Shown: positions 49,495 through 56,997 of the stretch, one piece after another
How the letters are laid out: each line of letters begins with the position of its first letter
How positions within the stretch are numbered: position 1 is the stretch's first letter
Source: an uncultured Rikenellaceae bacterium
Lineage (GTDB): Bacteria > Bacteroidota > Bacteroidia > Bacteroidales > Rikenellaceae
Assembly: GCA_946486375.1 (NCBI GenBank)
Contig: CAMLTW010000001.1
Span: forward strand, 186,001 to 250,000
Reading direction: 5' to 3'
DNA length: 64,000 nt
Notes under the pieces: generated by a model
The model's database searches: none
Told to the model about the DNA's origin: nothing
What the model saw: the letters and a program-made list of their open reading frames with translations, nothing else
Translations under genes and position numbers: made by a program

Positions 49495-50136
49495 ATGAAC
49501 AGTTTTATGAAACGGATGCTGCCGGCGGTGCTGGCTCTGCTCTGCGGATTCGCGGCGCAGGCTGACGAACGCTCCCAGGCCGTGCTCGACCGGCTGAAGG
49601 CCAAAATAGATTCTTTTTCCTCTTATGAAATGGACTGGAAGGCCACGCTCGACGGGGAATTTCAGAACATCACGGGAAAATTCGTCGTCAGCGGGCCACG
49701 ATTTTACGCGGACGTTTACGGTTCGGAACTGTATTACGACGGAAACACGCTTTACACTTACTCGCGGGAAAACAACGAAGTGGTCATGGAAGAGCTCGAT
49801 CCGGGGGACGGGAACATCCTTTCCAATCCGACCCGGATTTTCCGGTTCGATGACAGTTTCGATCACGTGTTCAAGGGGAACACGACTGAGAACGGGAAAC
49901 GGCTGCTGTTGGTGGAACTGACGCCGCGTACGCCTCAGAACCTGTTCCGGTCCGTGCTGCTCAAAGTGGACGAGGCCACTTCGCTTCCGGTGGGGATTTC
50001 CTACAACCTGCCCGAAAGCGAAAAGAAGATGGAACTGACCGTGACCCGGATTACGCCCGGCGTTCCGGTGTCCGCCGCCACGTTCACCTTCGACCGGTCG
50101 AAATATCCCGGCGTGGAACTGATCGATTTCCGGTAA
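49495..50136 (+). CDS. LolA-like outer-membrane lipoprotein carrier
   Basis: 213 residues. A signal peptide (MLPAVLALLCGFAAQA) is followed by the LolA/LolB-type open beta-barrel: QAVLDRLKAKIDSFSSYEMDWKATL, GKFVVSGPRFYADVYG, LYYDGNTLYTYSRENNEVVMEEL, LLLVELTPRTPQNLFRSVLLKVDE. LolA escorts lipoproteins across the periplasm. It sits 10 bases after ftsK, an order seen in other Bacteroidetes. The ATG at 49495 is used. Another in-frame ATG at 49507 is also possible. Confidence 0.85.
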   Translation: MNSFMKRMLPAVLALLCGFAAQADERSQAVLDRLKAKIDSFSSYEMDWKATLDGEFQNITGKFVVSGPRFYADVYGSELYYDGNTLYTYSRENNEVVMEELDPGDGNILSNPTRIFRFDDSFDHVFKGNTTENGKRLLLVELTPRTPQNLFRSVLLKVDEATSLPVGISYNLPESEKKMELTVTRITPGVPVSAATFTFDRSKYPGVELIDFR

Positions 50137-50251
50137 GGGAAGACGACGCAGGCCTCGGCGGGGGGAGCGGCTTTGGGCGTTCCTCCCGCCGTTTTGTTTG
50201 GTACGGTAGTTGCCGTTAGCCTTATGGAACGAATATCAACCGTTTTGGACT

Positions 50252-50743
50252 ATGGCTTGTATTTTCTGGTGTTGCAGCAAAAAGATCAGGGTGCTTCCGA
50301 TGCCCGGCTTCGACGTGAAAAAGTATATGGGGCGGTGGTACGAGATCGCCCGGCTTCGTCATCCCTTCGAACGGGGGCTGACCAACGTGACCGCGGATTA
50401 CACGTTGCAGAAAAACGGAAAAATCCGCGTCGTCAACCGCGGGTTTCATCCCGGCAGGGAGAAATGGCAGGAGGCCCGCGCCGTGGCCGTCGAGGGCGAT
50501 GCCCCCAACCACCTGAAAGTTTATTTTTTTCCGTTGATTCCGGGCCATTACAAAGTGGCTTATTTGGATCCGGAATACCGGTACGCCGTGGTTTCCGGGG
50601 GCCATCCGGAGTTTCTCTGGTTCCTGGCGCGTACGCCGCAGATTTCCCGCGAGCAACTGAACAAAATGCTGGATGCGGCCCGCAGGCTCGGTTACGATAC
50701 CGACAAACTCATTTACGTGGAACATACCCGCCCTGCCAAGTAA
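50252..50743 (+). CDS. Lipocalin (Blc-like)
   Basis: 163 residues from the preferred start. The lipocalin signature GFDVKKYMGRWYEIARLRHPFERG, then VTADYTLQKNGKIRVVNRGF, LKVYFFPLIPGHYKVAYLDPEYRYAVV and LARTPQISREQLNKML closely follow the bacterial lipocalin Blc, which binds lysophospholipids in the envelope. The start is odd: MACIFWCCSKK is too short for a classic signal peptide, although the Cys residues hint at lipid modification. ATGs at 50210 and 50300 are alternatives. The family is certain and the export route is not. Confidence 0.8.
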   Translation: MACIFWCCSKKIRVLPMPGFDVKKYMGRWYEIARLRHPFERGLTNVTADYTLQKNGKIRVVNRGFHPGREKWQEARAVAVEGDAPNHLKVYFFPLIPGHYKVAYLDPEYRYAVVSGGHPEFLWFLARTPQISREQLNKMLDAARRLGYDTDKLIYVEHTRPAK

Positions 50744-50744
50744 G

Positions 50745-50775
50745 TTTGGCACGGTACTTGTAAGATATATCTTCG
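50745..50775 (+). promoter_or_regulatory. Promoter of a non-coding transcript
   Basis: TTTG (50745-50748), a 19-base spacer and TATCTTCG (50768-50775), one base off consensus. No rightward gene follows it. Confidence 0.6.
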
Positions 50776-50781
50776 AACGCG

Positions 50782-51003
50782 GTTCGTGTCCCGCGGGGGA
50801 GAAGGAAAAAAACGAGCGGGAAAGAAAAACGTGGCACGGAAATTGAAAAAGATATAACAGCAGAACACAATAAAAGAACTCGAGACAACGTTTGTTAAGA
50901 GAACATACAACAAGGTTTCTTCATTTATTTAAGTTTGGGTTAGTAGTTTTGGGGTTTCCCCGACGAAAGAGGTTGCCGTGACGGTTCCCTCTTTTCGTTT
51001 TTT
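50782..51003 (+). ncRNA. Candidate small RNA, about 220 nt
   Basis: The stretch is bounded by a rightward promoter and by a strong terminator (CGAAAGAGG at 50964-50972 with CCTCTTTTCG at 50988-50997, an inner GCCGT/ACGG stem, then TTTTTT). It holds no open reading frame with a start. The middle is A-rich and G-poor and probably single-stranded, and the 3' part TTAAGTTTGGGTTAGTAG precedes the terminator. It could instead be the 3' UTR of the lipocalin gene. No Rfam class was recognised. Confidence 0.45.
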
Positions 51004-51234
51004 ATACGGTTCGTATGCTTCCGGTCCCGACCGGATTTTTCTTTTTTTGAGGGGTTCGGAAAAGCGATTCCGAAAAGGATTGGCCGCGGAAGCCCGGACG
51101 TTTCCGGATTCGGAACAGACGGCTCAACGACCGAAGGATTGTTTTTCGGAAAAACAGCGTACATCCGGTATCGCCGCCACCTGGAGGGAAGCGTGGACGG
51201 ATGCCGCATTGGTGAGGAAAATTCCCCCGCTTTT

Positions 51235-51762
51235 TTATTTCAGCTGTTTGAAAAATTCCCACAGGATCGCTCCCGCCGCTACCGAAACATTCAGGGAGTG
51301 TTTGGTGCCCGCCTGCGGAATTTCGATGGCTCCGTCGCACAGATCGACCACTTCCTGCCGCACCCCGTGCACTTCGTTCCCGAAGATCAGAGCATATTTT
51401 TTGTCCGGTTCGGCCCGGAAGGCATCGAGCGATACGGCGCCTTCCGCCTGTTCCGCCGCAAGCACCGTGTAGCCTCCCTCCCGCAATGCACGCACCGCTT
51501 CGAGGGAATCCCGGAAAAAGAGCCACGGAACCGTGTTCTCGGCGCCGAGGGCGGTTTTGTGAATCTCCCGGTCGGGAGGGGTGGCGGTGATGCCGCACAG
51601 CCAGAGCGCTTCCACGGCGAAAGCGTCGCAGGTGCGGAACAGCGAACCGATGTTGTGCAGGCTCCGGATGTTGTCGGCTACGACCACGACGGGCCGTTTC
51701 TCCATTTTTTCGTATTCTTCCGGCGTGGGGCGGCCCAGTTCTGCATTGGATATTTTGCGCAT
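51235..51762 (-). CDS. SpoU/TrmH-family RNA 2'-O-methyltransferase
   Basis: 175 residues with the SPOUT knot: NIRSLHNIGSLFRTCDAFAVEALWL, YALIFGNEVHGVRQEVVDLCDGAIEIP and the final NVSVAAGAILWEF. It should methylate a ribose 2'-OH in tRNA or rRNA using SAM. It lacks the extra N-terminal RNA-binding domain of RlmB/TrmH long forms, so the target is unclear. It is the only gene between the small RNA and the LacI regulator, starting 36 bases past the latter's stop, and may be cotranscribed with it. Confidence 0.88.
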   Translation of the reverse strand: MRKISNAELGRPTPEEYEKMEKRPVVVVADNIRSLHNIGSLFRTCDAFAVEALWLCGITATPPDREIHKTALGAENTVPWLFFRDSLEAVRALREGGYTVLAAEQAEGAVSLDAFRAEPDKKYALIFGNEVHGVRQEVVDLCDGAIEIPQAGTKHSLNVSVAAGAILWEFFKQLK

Positions 51763-51798
51763 GGACGGATGGTTTCTTTCCCGGCGATCCGGAACTTT

Positions 51799-52875
51799 TC
51801 AGAATTTGTTGTGGTAATAGTCGATGTTTTCCCGGATCAGGATGTCGATCGGCATCAGGTTCACCTTGTCCGTCCTCTTGCCGAAGAGGAGTTTCTCGTA
51901 AAGGGCCTTGATGCTGTAATACCCCTGATATTCGGGACGCTGGGCGATCAGGGCGATCACCACCCCGTCCCGGAGCATGTCCGCATTCCGACCTGTCACG
52001 TCGTATCCCACCAGGTTTACCTGCGACAATCGTTTCGCCTTCAGGTATTTTCCGGGGATGTAGCACGTGGAATTGAACGTCACGGCCCCTTCGATTTTTC
52101 CCGGTTCGGCGAATACCTTGTCCAGTACTTCGAAATTATAGGCGTCGTCGTTCAGGCGGAGATGAGCATAGCGTAGTTTCCCGGCATACCCGTTTTTCTC
52201 CAGAAAATCGCAGAATCCTTTTTTCCGGTTCCGGATCTGGGTGGAATCGTTTTCTCCGCTGTGGATGATCCGGCAAACGAGGATATCGGAAGTCCGGGCG
52301 ATCTTTTCCGTCAGCAGCCGGGCGGCGATGGCCCCCGCGTCATAGGACTCCGTCCCGAAGTAGGAAAGCTGGTTTTGCCCGGCAATGTTGGAGTCCAGAT
52401 AAACGTAGGGGATTTTTCTTTTGTCCAGCAGGCGGGACAGGCGGATGACCGGTTCGGTGAACAGCGTGGCGATTACCGCCGCATCGAATTCTTTTTCCAG
52501 CATGGCCGTCTGCGCCCGGTCGAACGAAACGGCGTCGTACTGGTTGAAGTGGAAATTTTCGACGTGGATGTTGTACCCCGTGGTTTCCGCGGCGGCTTTT
52601 CCGATCCCTTTGTGCACATCCTTCCAATACTCGCCCGGGGCGGCTTCGGGGGTGAGGGTGACGATGCGGTATTGTTTGCGGGAAGCCAGCGACCGGGCGA
52701 TGAGGTTGGGCTGATAGTCGACTATGTCGAGGACGCCCTTGACTTTTCGGAGGTTTTCTTCCGACACGCGTCCCCGGTTGTGGATGACCCGATCCACGGT
52801 GCCGACCGAAACGCCTGCCATTCGGGCCACGTCCACAATCCGGATTTTTTTTGTCGGGTCGCTCGTTTTGTCCAT
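51799..52875 (-). CDS. LacI-family transcriptional regulator
   Basis: 358 residues. An N-terminal LacI helix-turn-helix (KIRIVDVARMAGVSVGTVDRVIHNRG, with hinge YQPNLIARSLASRK) and a periplasmic-binding-protein-like effector domain (RIVTLTPEAAPGEYWKDVHKGIGKAA, IPYVYLDSNI, YDAGAIAARLLTEKI, GAVTFNSTCYIPGKY). It presumably senses a sugar or related ligand. The frame is open to 53067 but a TAnnTTTG promoter at 52927-52934 lies inside that extension, so the ATG at 52875 is right. No sugar operon adjoins it, and its target is unknown. Confidence 0.9.
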   Translation of the reverse strand: MDKTSDPTKKIRIVDVARMAGVSVGTVDRVIHNRGRVSEENLRKVKGVLDIVDYQPNLIARSLASRKQYRIVTLTPEAAPGEYWKDVHKGIGKAAAETTGYNIHVENFHFNQYDAVSFDRAQTAMLEKEFDAAVIATLFTEPVIRLSRLLDKRKIPYVYLDSNIAGQNQLSYFGTESYDAGAIAARLLTEKIARTSDILVCRIIHSGENDSTQIRNRKKGFCDFLEKNGYAGKLRYAHLRLNDDAYNFEVLDKVFAEPGKIEGAVTFNSTCYIPGKYLKAKRLSQVNLVGYDVTGRNADMLRDGVVIALIAQRPEYQGYYSIKALYEKLLFGKRTDKVNLMPIDILIRENIDYYHNKF

Positions 52876-52926
52876 ACGTTTGGTTTGGGTTGTCGGATAC
52901 TCGTTCTTTTGAGTCTTTCGAACACA

Positions 52927-52934
52927 CAAATTTA
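52927..52934 (-). promoter_or_regulatory. Promoter -7 element for the LacI regulator
   Basis: TAAATTTG on the minus strand, exact, with about 45 nt of leader. Confidence 0.7.
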
Positions 52935-53421
52935 GGATTTCTGTTGGAAAAAGCAATCGGGAAAAGGAGGTGGAGCGGCGTTTTGGGATCGAGAGGAACT
53001 CTCTTTCCCTTTCCGCGGAGAATTTGCCAGGAGAAACTGCACTTGTCTGCACATGGCATTCTTTCAATTGTTCCGAACTTCATTGCCCATGCATCATTCC
53101 GAGCGCAGCCGCAGGCAGGAAGAACCCGCTTTCATCGCGTCATTCCGAGGAGAACCCGGAGGGTTGGACGTGGCAATCTAATTTTCCGAAAATGGCAGGG
53201 CCTTATCCAGCGTGCCTTCAGATCCTCGCGTCGCAACTTCGTTGCTCCTCAGGGTGACGGACGGGCGTCTGGTCTTGCCGTGTCTTAGGACGACACGATG
53301 CAACCGACAGGAAAAACCTGCTTTTATTGCGTCATGCTGAGCGGAGCCGAAAGGCGGAGCGTGAGCATCTCTTAGCCTACTTTCGGGACACCCCCGGCTC
53401 CCGTTGCCGTAAGGCAGGCCG
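52935..53421. other. Gap upstream of the LacI gene, with repeats
   Basis: Between the LacI promoter and the mscS stop there is no convincing gene. The region is made up of the palindromic repeat and its fragments. Confidence 0.5.
53138..53265. repeat. Dispersed palindromic repeat, copy 1
   Basis: The ends CGTCATTCCGAG (53138-53149) and CTCAGGGTGACG (53248-53259) are imperfect inverted repeats. The right half, from AGATCCTCGCGTCGCAAC on (53220-53265), recurs nearly unchanged at 58352-58398. A third partial end, GCGTCATGCTGAG, lies at about 53329. It resembles the extragenic palindromic repeats common in Bacteroidetes genomes. Confidence 0.75.
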
Positions 53422-54573
53422 TCAGGCAGAGGGGGCCGTTCCCGACGCCTGCGCGGAGGATATGGGGTTGCCGGTTTGCTCCGGTACGTTGCTGCCCGCC
53501 GCCGTTTTGCCGTTATCCGGCGAGCCGATCCGGGTTTTTACGAAACATTCCGGGTATTTTTCCTGCATGAATTTCACCATCTTTTCCCGCACATCCACCT
53601 GCAAGTCCCAGCGCGTGCCGGAATCCCTGCTGCTGAGCAGAACGCGCAGCTCCATGTAGTTGGCCTTCATGTCGGTAACCTGGAGGTTCGATACCTGTCC
53701 GTCCCAGAGCGGATTGCCTTTCAGCACCCGGTTCAGTTCTTCGCGCAGGGCGTTCAGCGGCATGCAGTAATCCACGTAGAAGTAAATCGTTCCCAGCAGT
53801 TGAGGCGTTTTGATCGTCAGGTTCTGGAAAGGGTTTTCGAGAAAATAGGTGACCGGAAGGATCAGCCGGCGCTGATCCCAGAGGTTGACGATTACGTAGG
53901 TCAGCTTGATTTCTTCGATGGTTCCCGTTTCGCCTTCCACGATCACTTTGTCGTCCAGCCGGATCGGCTGCGTGATGGCGAGCTGAATCCCGGCCAGCAT
54001 CATGCCGAGGCTCCGCTGGGCCGCGAAACCGACGATGATCCCGGCGATCCCGGCCGAGGTCAGCAGGCTGATGCCGACCGTGCGGATTTTGTCGAACGTC
54101 ATCAGGCTGACGGCTACCACGACCACCACGATCAGTATTTTAATCATTCGCTCGAAAATCTTCAGCTTCGTCAGACTGCCCCGTACGTGGAAATTGCTGA
54201 CCGCTTCGGAGGTGAGCTTGTGTTCCATGTAGTAGAACAGCACCCGTGTTCCCTTGATCAGAATCCAGCCGACCGTGATGATGAGCAGGATTCGCAGCAC
54301 GTGGTTCATGCCGCTGAAATAGCGCGTGTCGTAAAAGGCCGTCTGGCTGAAAATCCGGAACATGATCCAGATCAGCAGGACGAGGAAGGGGACTTTCAGT
54401 ACGTCGATCACCACGTCGTCGATTCTGCCGGGAGTTTTGCGCGCGCGGGCGATCAGCTTGCGGGTTATGAACCGGTAGATGACGATCACGATGGCGATGG
54501 CTACCCCGAAGGCGAGAAAACCGATGACCATGTTGGTGGTATCGCTCTGCATGAATCTTTCGACGGCGTTCAT
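53422..54573 (-). CDS. MscS-family mechanosensitive channel
   Basis: 383 residues. Four predicted transmembrane helices (about 15-200) precede the MscS signature at about 190-215, with pore helix IIVGFAAQRSLGMMLAGIQLAITQP, the beta domain DKVIVEGETGTIEEIKLTYVIVNLWDQRRLILP and YFLENPFQNLTIK, and a C-terminal alpha/beta region. It opens under membrane tension to release solutes in osmotic downshock. The Pro/Ala/Ser-rich tail of about 40 residues is not conserved. Confidence 0.92.
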   Translation of the reverse strand: MNAVERFMQSDTTNMVIGFLAFGVAIAIVIVIYRFITRKLIARARKTPGRIDDVVIDVLKVPFLVLLIWIMFRIFSQTAFYDTRYFSGMNHVLRILLIITVGWILIKGTRVLFYYMEHKLTSEAVSNFHVRGSLTKLKIFERMIKILIVVVVVAVSLMTFDKIRTVGISLLTSAGIAGIIVGFAAQRSLGMMLAGIQLAITQPIRLDDKVIVEGETGTIEEIKLTYVIVNLWDQRRLILPVTYFLENPFQNLTIKTPQLLGTIYFYVDYCMPLNALREELNRVLKGNPLWDGQVSNLQVTDMKANYMELRVLLSSRDSGTRWDLQVDVREKMVKFMQEKYPECFVKTRIGSPDNGKTAAGSNVPEQTGNPISSAQASGTAPSA

Positions 54574-54887
54574 AGGCGTGGCTTTTAGCGTGACGGTGTT
54601 GTTTCGGTGCGGCTTTCCGTTCCCGTTTCTCCGGTGCCGGAGGTCGGATTCCGTTCCTGCAAATTCGGTGCCTCCGGTGTCCGGAAAAGGATACGCACGC
54701 GAATTTCAGGAAAACGCCCCATCCGGAGGAAGCCGTTTCTCCGACCGTTTGCATCCGTCCTGCGGAAACAGGGGCGAACCGGTGCCCCTGTTTTTGCGTG
54801 TGTTTCGCGTATAGGCGGGGGTGAGGCCCCAACGAAAAGGACGGCCCGCGCAGGCTGTCCCGTTCCGAAGCGATACCCCGGAGATAA
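54574..54887. other. Intergenic gap, mscS / 54.9-kb gene
   Basis: 314 bases. I see no promoter of the TAnnTTTG type, hairpin or gene in it. Confidence 0.4.
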
Positions 54888-55418
54888 TCAATCGTTGCGG
54901 GTGCAGGCGACCACCGGAAAGTGCCGGGGATAGTGGTCGATGGCGAAAATTTTCATGTCTTCCAGCCACTTGCGGCGCAGGAACCAGCGGGGGTAGGCCA
55001 GCGGACGGCGTGTGCGGCAGGTGTCGCGCACGAAGGTGTGGAAGGTTTTGAACAGGTCGGCGAATTCTTCCTCCGAGGCCAGCAGGGGGCCGTTTCCGCG
55101 CAGGGGTTCGAGCCGCTCGAAACGGCCTTCCCCGCAGGCGATCGCGGCGTATCTTCCGGAGGAAAGCTCTTTCCAGAAACGCTGCGAGGACACGTAGACG
55201 ACGGGACGTCCCTGCCGCAGGTGATGGCAGCGCAGCAGGAAACGGAACACCGTTACCTGCGGGACGCGGTACATGCGGAACGCTCCCTGAATCCGCTCGA
55301 AGGGGAACCGGAGCCAGAAACGCAGCAGGCGCGTGGGCACTTCCCCCGCAAGGGCATCGGGATGCTCCGCGATGAAACGGAGGCTCTCTCTCAATAACGT
55401 TCGGTCTTTGGATGTCAT
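54888..55418 (-). CDS. Hypothetical basic protein
   Basis: 176 residues with no recognised family. It is strongly basic and rich in Arg, Phe and aromatic residues: LLRFWLRFPFERIQGAFRMYRV, FRFLLRCHHLRQGRPVVYVSSQRFWKELSSGRY, TCRTRRPLAYPRWFLRRKWLEDMKIFAIDHYP. No signal peptide or transmembrane segment. It is the next gene downstream of the SLOG gene in the same direction (130-base gap). Confidence 0.5.
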   Translation of the reverse strand: MTSKDRTLLRESLRFIAEHPDALAGEVPTRLLRFWLRFPFERIQGAFRMYRVPQVTVFRFLLRCHHLRQGRPVVYVSSQRFWKELSSGRYAAIACGEGRFERLEPLRGNGPLLASEEEFADLFKTFHTFVRDTCRTRRPLAYPRWFLRRKWLEDMKIFAIDHYPRHFPVVACTRND

Positions 55419-55548
55419 GGTATCGTCGGTTATGGCCCGGACGTTTTTCGCAAACGAAGGAGCCGTTGAATGAATCGTTTCATATCGCGTGCCGGAATGG
55501 CCCGACTGCCCGGACGTGCCGAGGCGCCGCCTGTTCCCGGCGGAGGGG

Positions 55549-56100
55549 TCAGCGTGTGTTTTCCGAAAAGGACGGAAAGGCCGTTTCCGGCGGATCGGGC
55601 AGGGCGAGGTTTAGGATGCGAAGTCCGCGGCGGGAGGCTTTCTCGAAGGTGTATTTCGTGCCTCCGGAAAGGCCGTCGTAGTAGCAGACCAGCACCGAGG
55701 CGTTGGCAACCAGAAAATCGTTGCGCCGGTGGTAACATCCCCGATGGTAGGCCGAGGCGATCAGCACCGAATCGTCCGCCGCCGTCAGCGTGCGGTCGTA
55801 CTCCGCTTTCCAGTCCGAAGAGAAAGCACGGGCCTGTTCCGGGAAGGGAACGACCGCTGCCAGCCGCAGGGTCGGAAACGTCTTTTTTGCTTCCAGCACG
55901 GCGCGTGCGGCCAACAGGTCGAATCCTTCTGCCATGCCGCAAAGGAAGGTATCGAAACCGTTTTCGGCCAGACGAAGGATAGTGCGGTGCAGACGATTCG
56001 GCAGGGTGGTGAGTATATCGGAACCGGCGCTTTGCCGGAGTTTGGCCGGACGGTAGCCGGAGAAGGCGACCGTCCGGGCCGGAATAAGGGGTTTTTTCAT
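55549..56100 (-). CDS. SLOG-family protein (DUF1273/YpsA-like)
   Basis: 183 residues with a Rossmann-like SLOG fold: TVAFSGYRPAKLRQ at the N-terminus, DTFLCGMAEGFDLLAARAVLEAKK with the Gly-rich ligand turn and conserved Glu, LRLAAVVPFPEQARAFSSDWKAEYD, and ASVLVCYYDGLSGGTKYTFEKASRRG at the C-terminus. SLOG proteins bind nucleotide-like ligands, and some signal in stress and conflict systems. YpsA-type members act singly with unknown ligand. The start codon lies 31 bases past the U-run of structured RNA element 1, which probably forms its leader. Confidence 0.8.
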   Translation of the reverse strand: MKKPLIPARTVAFSGYRPAKLRQSAGSDILTTLPNRLHRTILRLAENGFDTFLCGMAEGFDLLAARAVLEAKKTFPTLRLAAVVPFPEQARAFSSDWKAEYDRTLTAADDSVLIASAYHRGCYHRRNDFLVANASVLVCYYDGLSGGTKYTFEKASRRGLRILNLALPDPPETAFPSFSENTR

Positions 56101-56130
56101 GAATGGGAAATGAGGGTTTTACAATACCCC

Positions 56131-56336
56131 ACAAAAAGAGCGTGGGAATCAACACACGTTCTCTCAGGCACTCCCATACCTTCGTATCTGTATGTTGCCC
56201 CACGCTCGGACCGGATACGATCCGAGCAGGCAACCTACATTCCAGATACGATTTTCTAATGGGAGTTTTGAGAAAAACGGAATATAAGCTACTGCTCTAT
56301 GTCGATATGTCTGCTTTTCAGCTGGTGTTTACATAC
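56131..56336 (-). ncRNA. Structured leader RNA of the SLOG gene, element copy 1
   Basis: On the minus strand two exclusive folds exist. Rod: plus-strand positions 56259-56266 pair with 56170-56177 (8 bp), 56243-56250 with 56183-56190 (8 bp), 56229-56234 with 56194-56199 (6 bp) and a cap 56205-56210 with 56221-56226. Terminator-like: GAGCGTGGG (56138-56146) pairs with 56199-56207 (9 bp) around a 52-base interior, followed by a TTTTT run at 56131-56137. The SLOG ATG is about 30 bases on, with no other promoter between. Transcript start is inferred from the promoter at 56342-56349. Confidence 0.6.
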
Positions 56337-56341
56337 GGGGG

Positions 56342-56349
56342 CAAAGATA
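56342..56349 (-). promoter_or_regulatory. Promoter -7 element for leader RNA copy 1 and SLOG gene
   Basis: TATCTTTG on the minus strand, exact. No clear -33 element. Confidence 0.6.
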
Positions 56350-56475
56350 ATCGTTCGGGACGAATCTTTGCGGTTCCGGACGGAAAAAACATCCGTCCGG
56401 AACCCCGTTCGGGTCGCGTGTTTCCCATGCCTTTTTTGGGGTTTGGGCCCGTCTTCCTTCGTTTCCCATCCTTCC

Positions 56476-56706
56476 AAAAAAGAAGCATGGGAAACATTAT
56501 TCCCATCTAAGGCCGTGGAAGCCCGCATTTGAAACAATGCCCCCATGCCCTTGTCGTGCGATGTTGCTGCACAACTCAGGCATCGGACATGTTTCCACCA
56601 AATGCAAAAAGTTCCACGTTTTAGATGGATGAAAACAAGCCGTTGCTTATTTTAATATGTCAAATACCGTTTTTTACGCTCTACTTCATGCTTTTTTCGT
56701 TTGGTT
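56476..56706 (-). ncRNA. Structured RNA, element copy 2, with no gene after it
   Basis: The rod fold: plus positions 56621-56627 with 56504-56510 (CATCTAA), 56612-56618 with 56514-56520 (CGTGGAA), 56599-56605 with 56525-56531 (GCATTTG), 56591-56594 with 56532-56535, and 56579-56583 with 56545-56549. The exclusive fold: 56485-56491 with 56542-56548 (GCATGGG/CCCATGC) around 50 bases, then T-rich CTTCTTTTTTGG (U-run 56481-56476). No open reading frame. Confidence 0.6.
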
Positions 56707-56713
56707 CGTGAAA

Positions 56714-56744
56714 CAAATATACAAGAAATTATTCCCTTTGCAAA
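56714..56744 (-). promoter_or_regulatory. Promoter of RNA element copy 2
   Basis: TTTG (56744-56741), 19-base spacer, TATATTTG (56721-56714): a perfect consensus promoter on the minus strand. Confidence 0.85.
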
Positions 56745-56754
56745 TCCCCTCCTT

Positions 56755-56849
56755 CCAAAAAGGAAGCATGGAGAAACAAAGTTCCTATCCTGGGCCGTGA
56801 GAAGCCTGCTTTCAAAACAATGTCCCCCATGCAAATCGTTAGCGGTTTA
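56755..56849 (-). ncRNA. Structured RNA, element copy 3, 3' half only
   Basis: About 75% identical to the 3' half of copy 2 over 80 bases. The terminator-like helix is kept (plus 56766-56771 with 56827-56832, GCATGG/CCATGC, interior 55 bases), followed by CTTCCTTTTTGGAAG, itself a small hairpin. The 5' strand of the rod is missing, as its promoter lies directly upstream. Probably truncated by recombination. Confidence 0.55.
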
Positions 56850-56925
56850 CTTCGACAAATATAGGCGAAAAGCTCCGGAAAATCCGCCAGGTTCCGCATT
56901 CTTCCACCCGTTCCGCAACCCCGCG
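56836..56925. repeat. Promoter-region duplicate, copy A
   Basis: The segment from CGTTAGCGG through ACAAATATAGGCGAAAA to GGTTCCGCATTCTTCCA closely matches 58040-58128. Both carry the leftward TATATTTG box and share the CGTTAGCGG box just past it. Confidence 0.75.
56856..56863 (-). promoter_or_regulatory. Promoter -7 element for RNA copy 3
   Basis: TATATTTG, exact. It lies in a segment of about 90 bases duplicated at the promoter of the lipoprotein gene (58.06 kb). Confidence 0.65.
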
Positions 56926-56997
56926 CGCTCGTCTCCATTCGGGGTAAGGAGAACTTTAAAACGGATGTGTCGGGATGGGAGGGTAGCAGATTACCGA

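Noticed and set aside
53422..56100. Anti-phage defence island (MscS, unknown gene and SLOG gene together)
   Set aside because: MscS here is an ordinary osmotic channel, gaps of 130-314 bases separate the genes, and no nuclease, TIR, CARF or effector domain is visible.
56131..56336. TPP riboswitch, suggested by GTGCCTGAGAGAAC
   Set aside because: The required second motif (CUGAUCUGG...GCGNAGGGA) is missing and the gene behind it has no link to thiamine.
56457..56840. CRISPR array or integron attC sites
   Set aside because: There are only two or three diverged copies at irregular spacing, with no constant repeat, no spacers and no GTTRRRY/RYYYAAC core boxes. No cas or integrase gene is near.
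56131..56863. Canonical 6S RNA
   Set aside because: The long rod and U-run fit, but I find no symmetrical central bubble closed by a 5'/3' stem, so I left it only as a possibility to test.
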